Below, one piece after another: positions 5,493-8,385 of a stretch of 8,385 bases of DNA; positions within the stretch are counted from its first letter, which is position 1; the number at the start of each line of letters is the position of its first letter. Under the pieces are notes generated by a model. It saw only the letters and a list, made by a program, of their open reading frames with translations, had not been told where the DNA came from and ran no database searches. Location: assembly GCA_947374125.1 (NCBI GenBank), contig CANCAR010000113.1, positions 1-8,385 of the forward strand, in the 5' to 3' direction. Source of the DNA: Hyphomicrobiales bacterium (GTDB lineage Bacteria; Pseudomonadota; Alphaproteobacteria; Rhizobiales; Beijerinckiaceae). The position numbers were made by a program, and so were the translations under genes.

Positions 5493-5514
5493 GGTGAGGC
5501 GTTCGTTCCTCACC
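5493..5514 (+). terminator. Weak stem-loop after ettA
   Basis: GGTGAGG (5493-5499) and CCTCACC (5508-5514) form a perfect 7-bp stem with an 8-base loop, 50 bases past the ettA stop. There is no T-tract, so it may be an RNA-stabilising hairpin rather than a terminator. Confidence 0.3.
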
Positions 5515-5558
5515 CTCGCGGTCCGGATATTGGCTATTTTGGGAGGCCTAATTGAACC

Positions 5559-5593
5559 AAAATCGCCGTTTCGACATCGCGAAGGTCGATTTT
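5559..5593. terminator. Bidirectional intrinsic terminator
   Basis: AAAATCG (5559-5565) pairs with CGATTTT (5587-5593). The stem continues inward through CC/GG and TTCG/CGAA with small bulges around a 6-base loop. The A-tract on one side and T-tract on the other let it act in both directions, fitting its place between convergent ettA and the antitoxin-like gene. No coding region is visible in 5444-5616. Confidence 0.6.
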
Positions 5594-5616
5594 ACTTAAC
5601 TTGGTAAGCTTTGATT

Positions 5617-5907
5617 TTAGGCGTTGTTTTCAACGTCGCCGATTAACGCGTTTGCCCATTCAATCGCATCAGCCTCGCGAGCTTTATCGTTTGCCATGGC
5701 TCGATAGCCAGCATCGAATGCCTCGTCGGCAACGTATGGGCTTGGAAAATTTTCGATCACTACACCGTTTGATCGCGCGATATCGCCGAGCGCTGCTGCA
5801 ATCAGGTGCGGGTCGCCATCCTCCAACGCCGCTTCAAAATAAGCTTTCCGCGCGGTGTCAGATGTTAAGTTATTTGCTGGATCCCAAGGCAGGGTTTCAA
5901 TCGGCAT
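5617..5907 (-). CDS. Orphan antitoxin-like protein lacking the HTH
   Basis: A 96-residue protein. Residues 1-48 (MPIETLPWDPANNL, then KAYFEAALEDGDPHLIAAAL and GDIARSNG) match from memory the N-terminus of the HigA-type addiction-module antidote family (TIGR02684; typical form TxPWDPAExL...YLxAALExGDPxLIxAALGDIARxxGM). In that family the next 45 residues form an HTH (IARxTGLSRESLYKAL). Here they are replaced by FPSPYVADEAFDAGYRAM and an acidic helix (KAREADAIEWANALIGDV), which looks like a toxin-neutralising or dimerisation tail and shows no HTH. The start is the ATG at 5907, with AAAGGA 8-9 bases upstream; a GTG directly before it (5910) is less likely. No toxin gene is intact nearby. It may be a chimera, a diverged antitoxin or a decayed gene. 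Confidence 0.65.
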   Translation of the reverse strand: MPIETLPWDPANNLTSDTARKAYFEAALEDGDPHLIAAALGDIARSNGVVIENFPSPYVADEAFDAGYRAMANDKAREADAIEWANALIGDVENNA

Positions 5908-5940
5908 CACGGGCGTCCTTTGCGAGCCTTTTTCAGTTGG
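5908..5940 (-). pseudogene. Possible 3' tail of a lost HigB-type toxin gene
   Basis: The minus-strand frame ending at a TGA that overlaps the antitoxin ATG (TGATG) reads QLKKARKGRP, a basic tail of the kind that ends RelE/HigB-like toxins. A toxin whose stop overlaps the start of a TIGR02684 antitoxin is the usual operon form. The rest of the toxin is absent and a 12-bp inverted repeat occupies its place. Ten residues cannot prove homology. Confidence 0.2.
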
Positions 5941-5979
5941 CAGTAGGCAGTAATAATAATCCGAATTCTGCCTACTGCC
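5939..5979. repeat. 12-bp perfect inverted repeat (GGCAGTAGGCAG)
   Basis: GGCAGTAGGCAG (5939-5950) and CTGCCTACTGCC (5968-5979) are perfect complements around an AT-rich 17-base loop (5951-5967). Each arm is itself built of a repeated GGCAGTA-type heptamer. It lies 6 bases past the DoxX remnant stop and just upstream of the antitoxin-like gene on the minus strand. Neither side has a T-tract, so it is not a standard terminator. It could be a mobile palindromic element, an operator or an RNA hairpin. Confidence 0.65.
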
Positions 5980-5985
5980 TATTCT

Positions 5986-6123
5986 TCACTTCCGCCCATC
6001 AATCGACCAACCGCCCGCGCCGTTTGCAACAAGGCTCAGCAGGCCGCCTGTGATCGCGAGGTTTTTCAGGAACATCACCATCTGCATTTGATCGGCAAAA
6101 TAGGCTCCTCCGTCTGCAAGATC
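5986..6123 (-). pseudogene. 3' remnant of a DoxX-family membrane protein gene
   Basis: The last 45 codons and stop of a DoxX-family gene: DLADGGAYFADQMQ, then MVMFLKNLAITGGLLSLVA and NGAGGWSIDGRK. The QMQxxMFLKNxAIxGGLL block is the characteristic final helix of DoxX proteins (about 130-150 residues, four membrane helices). The upstream three helices and the start are missing. The frame runs into a TAG within the 3' end of the MgtC-like gene, which it overlaps by 2 bases. No ribosome-binding site precedes any internal ATG. Deletion of the 5' part, with the junction at the end of the MgtC-like gene, is the simplest explanation. Confidence 0.75.
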
Positions 6124-7423
6124 ACACCCGATTAAACACTAAGACGCCTAAGCCGGCAGAAACGGCAGCAAGCCCGGTAAGGCCTGTCCGCCATCCGATG
6201 TCGGCTCCGCCTGACCAGAAGGCGATACCGCATTTAACGAGCGTGTTTGAAGCGGCGGCGAGCAAGATGCCGTTGATCGCTAAATCAGCGGTGATCGGGG
6301 GCTCTTGCATGCGGGCGAGCGCAAGCGTTATGGCGTCGACATCGGCAAGGCCCGATAAAGCCGCAAGACCCATCAAGCCGCTGCTCCCCATATAACGGGT
6401 TGCGAGTGTTGAAAGCACCAGAATTAGCGCGATGAACAGCGCAAACTGGATGGCTGATCGTACTTCAAACGGATTTTTCCACTCAAAATGGTGCTCCACG
6501 TGCCGTGTCGCGACGATGATCATGATCACGCCCGTTCCACCCTGGATCAAGGCAGCAACCCCAAGGACAGGCCATAACCCACTGACCAGCGAGAGGTTGA
6601 AGGCTCCGGCAATCATGATAATGCGGATGCACATCACCGCGTTGGCCAAGGCAATGCTGCCTGCCATCATGCCTGTTTGGGTCGGATTGGCCCGCGCCAG
6701 CCGGGCAAAATTCAAGGTCGCCGCTGTTGACGAAACCAAGCCGCCGGAAAGGGCTGCCAGAATAACCCCATTCCGCTCGCCAAAGACGCGGATCGCGATA
6801 TAGCCTGAAAACGAAATGGCGCAGACAAAAATCGCCAATTCCCACACATGCGCCGGGTTGATCGTTGCCCAAGGGTCGATGGTGTAATCCGGCAGGAGCG
6901 GCAAAAACAGGAATGTCATCGTGACGAGGATCAGGACGGCACGAATCTCGATCCATTCCAGTTTTCTCAGCCAGCCATGCAACGTGCTTTTGAGCGCCAG
7001 TAGCACAACGGTGGCAGTAGCGGCGGCAGACGCGATGCGCGGATCCCCTAAGACCGCATATGCCCCCAACATGAACGCCATGAGACCCGCAACCGCGCCT
7101 GTCGCGCTGAAATTATGTTCGTCCCGGCTCTCCATCCAATGAAACAGGGCAGTTACGCCCGCAAAGCCGAGAAAGCCAAAGCCGAGCAAGAAGGGCGTGG
7201 TCGATTGGCTCACAAGCGCGGTTACACCGCCCAGCAGGCCGGAGATCGCATGGGTGCGCAAGCCTGCCGCGCGTTCGCCCTCTTGCTCGGTGCGGGCGCT
7301 CCAGCCGCGTTCAAGCCCGATCAATAGACCAATGGCGAGCGCGATGGATAGACGGATCAGCGGCAAATCGAGCACAACTATCTCCTTGCGTAAGCTGGAC
7401 GGGTCGATCATCTTCTCGCGCAT
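6122..7423 (-). CDS. MgtC/SapB-DUF4010 membrane protein
   Basis: A 433-residue inner-membrane protein of about 12 hydrophobic segments. The N-terminal MgtC-like domain shows LAIGLLIGLERGW (29-41), the ERAAGLRTHAISGLLGG loop (50-66) and a following helical bundle to about 150. The C-terminal DUF4010 half carries GERNGVILAALSGGLVSSTA (215-234) and SGLADVDAITLALARM (357-372), repeating the GLxxxxA pattern. The fusion is common in proteobacteria and is annotated as an MgtC/SapB transporter; transport has not been shown, and true MgtC modulates P-type ATPase and magnesium physiology. The frame opens at 7495, overlapping the amn start, but the ATG at 7423 has AGGAGG just upstream (3-5 bases) and begins closer to the first helix. 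The 70-bp spacer to amn must hold both promoters; I see no convincing boxes. Confidence 0.88.
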   Translation of the reverse strand: MREKMIDPSSLRKEIVVLDLPLIRLSIALAIGLLIGLERGWSARTEQEGERAAGLRTHAISGLLGGVTALVSQSTTPFLLGFGFLGFAGVTALFHWMESRDEHNFSATGAVAGLMAFMLGAYAVLGDPRIASAAATATVVLLALKSTLHGWLRKLEWIEIRAVLILVTMTFLFLPLLPDYTIDPWATINPAHVWELAIFVCAISFSGYIAIRVFGERNGVILAALSGGLVSSTAATLNFARLARANPTQTGMMAGSIALANAVMCIRIIMIAGAFNLSLVSGLWPVLGVAALIQGGTGVIMIIVATRHVEHHFEWKNPFEVRSAIQFALFIALILVLSTLATRYMGSSGLMGLAALSGLADVDAITLALARMQEPPITADLAINGILLAAASNTLVKCGIAFWSGGADIGWRTGLTGLAAVSAGLGVLVFNRV

Positions 7424-7493
7424 CGTCCTCCTGTCATGGTTCGGGGTCAAGAAGGCATTGAACCGAGGTAGCGCATAGCGGAAAGGGGTTGCC

Positions 7494-8385
7494 ATGGAGA
7501 TTAAAAACGGAGCCCATCTTAAGGTTGATACGCCTGAAGATGCCGTTGATGCGCTCGAAACCGTGTATCAGGCGGCCAATAAGGCCTTGCATAATGCGGT
7601 TGAGCGCTATTTAGCCGGTGGGTCGTCGCCTTCAACCAAAGAGCGTCTGGCCTTCCGATATCCAGAATTGCGTATCACCTACGCGCCGGACGGGCTTGTG
7701 CCCACAAGCGCCCGGGCTTTTGCGAAATTCTCTATCCCGGGGAGCTATTCGACAACCGTCACGCAGCCCGGGGCATTCCGCCGCTATTTGATTGAACAGC
7801 TTCGGCCCTTGATGGTGGAGTTTCACGCCGAGGTAGAAGTAGGGCCGAGTGCGCTTGAAATTCCCTACCCTTACGTGTTTGAGCGTGGCGATGAACTCGG
7901 GCGGGGAGGGGCAAATGCGGCCGATCTGGCGTTGCATTTTCCGTTTCCTCGCTTGTCCGAAGTGGGCGACGAGATCGCTGACGGGTTGTGGGATTATGAT
8001 GAGGGCTTACCACGGCCTCTGGCTCTGTTTGATGCGGTGCGGGTGGATTTTTCGCTGCGCCGGTTGGTGCATTATACGGGGACGGATTGGCGAACCGTTC
8101 AGCCTTGGATTTTGCTGACCAATTACCACCGCTATGTCGACCAGTTCATTCGCCGTGGTGTTGAGGCGCTGCGCACGGGTTCGACCTATGATGCGTTGGT
8201 GTTACCGGGTGGCACGCGCCTGACTTCGCAGACGAGCGATGAAGAGGTTGAGGCGATTTTTCGCGCCTCGCCTTGGCAGAAATTCCAGATGCCGGCCTAT
8301 CATTTGACGACGAAAGACGGGCAGGGTGTGACCTTGGTCAATATCGGGGTGGGGCCAGCCAATGCCAAGACGATCACCGATCATT
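7494..8385 (+). CDS. amn: AMP nucleosidase, 5' part
   Basis: The first 297 codons of amn, open to the right edge. The full-length E. coli protein has 484 residues, so about 60% is present. The enzyme hydrolyses AMP to adenine and ribose 5-phosphate in the cytoplasm and helps balance adenylate pools. The N-terminal AMP-nucleosidase domain is clear: RYPELRITY, then SARAFAKFSIPGSYSTTVTQP and FRRYLIEQL, then the TNYHRYVDQF block (209-218). MPAYHLTTKDGQGVTLVNIG and VGPANAKTITDH (to 297) open the nucleoside-phosphorylase-like catalytic domain, whose phosphate-binding and catalytic residues are mostly beyond the window. The ATG at 7494 has AAAGGGG 5 bases upstream (7482-7488). The start codon lies within CCATGG. 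Confidence 0.95.
   Translation, partial: MEIKNGAHLKVDTPEDAVDALETVYQAANKALHNAVERYLAGGSSPSTKERLAFRYPELRITYAPDGLVPTSARAFAKFSIPGSYSTTVTQPGAFRRYLIEQLRPLMVEFHAEVEVGPSALEIPYPYVFERGDELGRGGANAADLALHFPFPRLSEVGDEIADGLWDYDEGLPRPLALFDAVRVDFSLRRLVHYTGTDWRTVQPWILLTNYHRYVDQFIRRGVEALRTGSTYDALVLPGGTRLTSQTSDEEVEAIFRASPWQKFQMPAYHLTTKDGQGVTLVNIGVGPANAKTITDH

Noticed and set aside
2221..5612. GGTAAGCTTT present at 2221-2230 and 5603-5612, both intergenic
   Set aside because: The match extends only to 13 of 14 bases with no shared context, so chance is likely.
7424..7495. Longer MgtC-like start at 7495 overlapping the amn ATG
   Set aside because: No ribosome-binding site is seen there, while AGGAGG stands just before the ATG at 7423.
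1..8385. CRISPR array, insertion sequence with transposase, or prophage genes
   Set aside because: No regularly spaced repeats, transposase or integrase frames, or phage proteins are seen on either strand.

Overview
The window looks like ordinary chromosome of an alphaproteobacterium. The clues are CtrA-type boxes (TTAACCAT half-sites and one full TTAA-N7-TTAACC site), promoter-like sequences close to the alphaproteobacterial housekeeping sigma consensus, a lysidine-type tRNA-Ile(CAU), an AMP nucleosidase and EttA. Base composition is moderately GC-rich with AT-rich intergenic spacers. I cannot place it below class from the sequence alone.

Layout. At the left edge is the 5' end of a minus-strand helix-turn-helix gene (1-150). 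It is divergent from a plus-strand gene (379-987) encoding a MerR-like HTH, a coiled coil and two C-terminal membrane helices. The AT-rich spacer between them carries CtrA-type half-sites, and a full CtrA-type box lies just behind the membrane gene. Next come a minus-strand alpha/beta hydrolase (1144-1992), a decayed 3' remnant of a Fic/DUF4172 gene (2086-2241), two palindromic elements, tRNA-Ile2(CAU) (2316-2391) and an MFS transporter (2479-3672), all on the minus strand. The transporter is divergent from ettA (3785-5443), which encodes an ABC-F translational throttle factor.

Right of ettA, after a probable bidirectional terminator, is an accessory patch on the minus strand. It holds an orphan antitoxin-like gene whose C-terminus is not the expected helix-turn-helix (5617-5907), a 12-bp perfect inverted repeat, and the last 45 codons of a DoxX-family gene with no start (5986-6123). 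A two-domain MgtC/DUF4010 membrane protein (6122-7423) follows. It is divergent from amn (AMP nucleosidase), which runs off the right edge.

The core functions are translation (ettA, tRNA-Ile2), purine nucleotide turnover (amn) and membrane transport (MFS, MgtC-like). They do not form one pathway or operon. The accessory layer is mostly broken: two pseudogene remnants and one orphan or chimeric antitoxin, each next to palindromic DNA. The most unusual intact unit is the CtrA-box-flanked membrane-anchored HTH gene with its divergent HTH partner.
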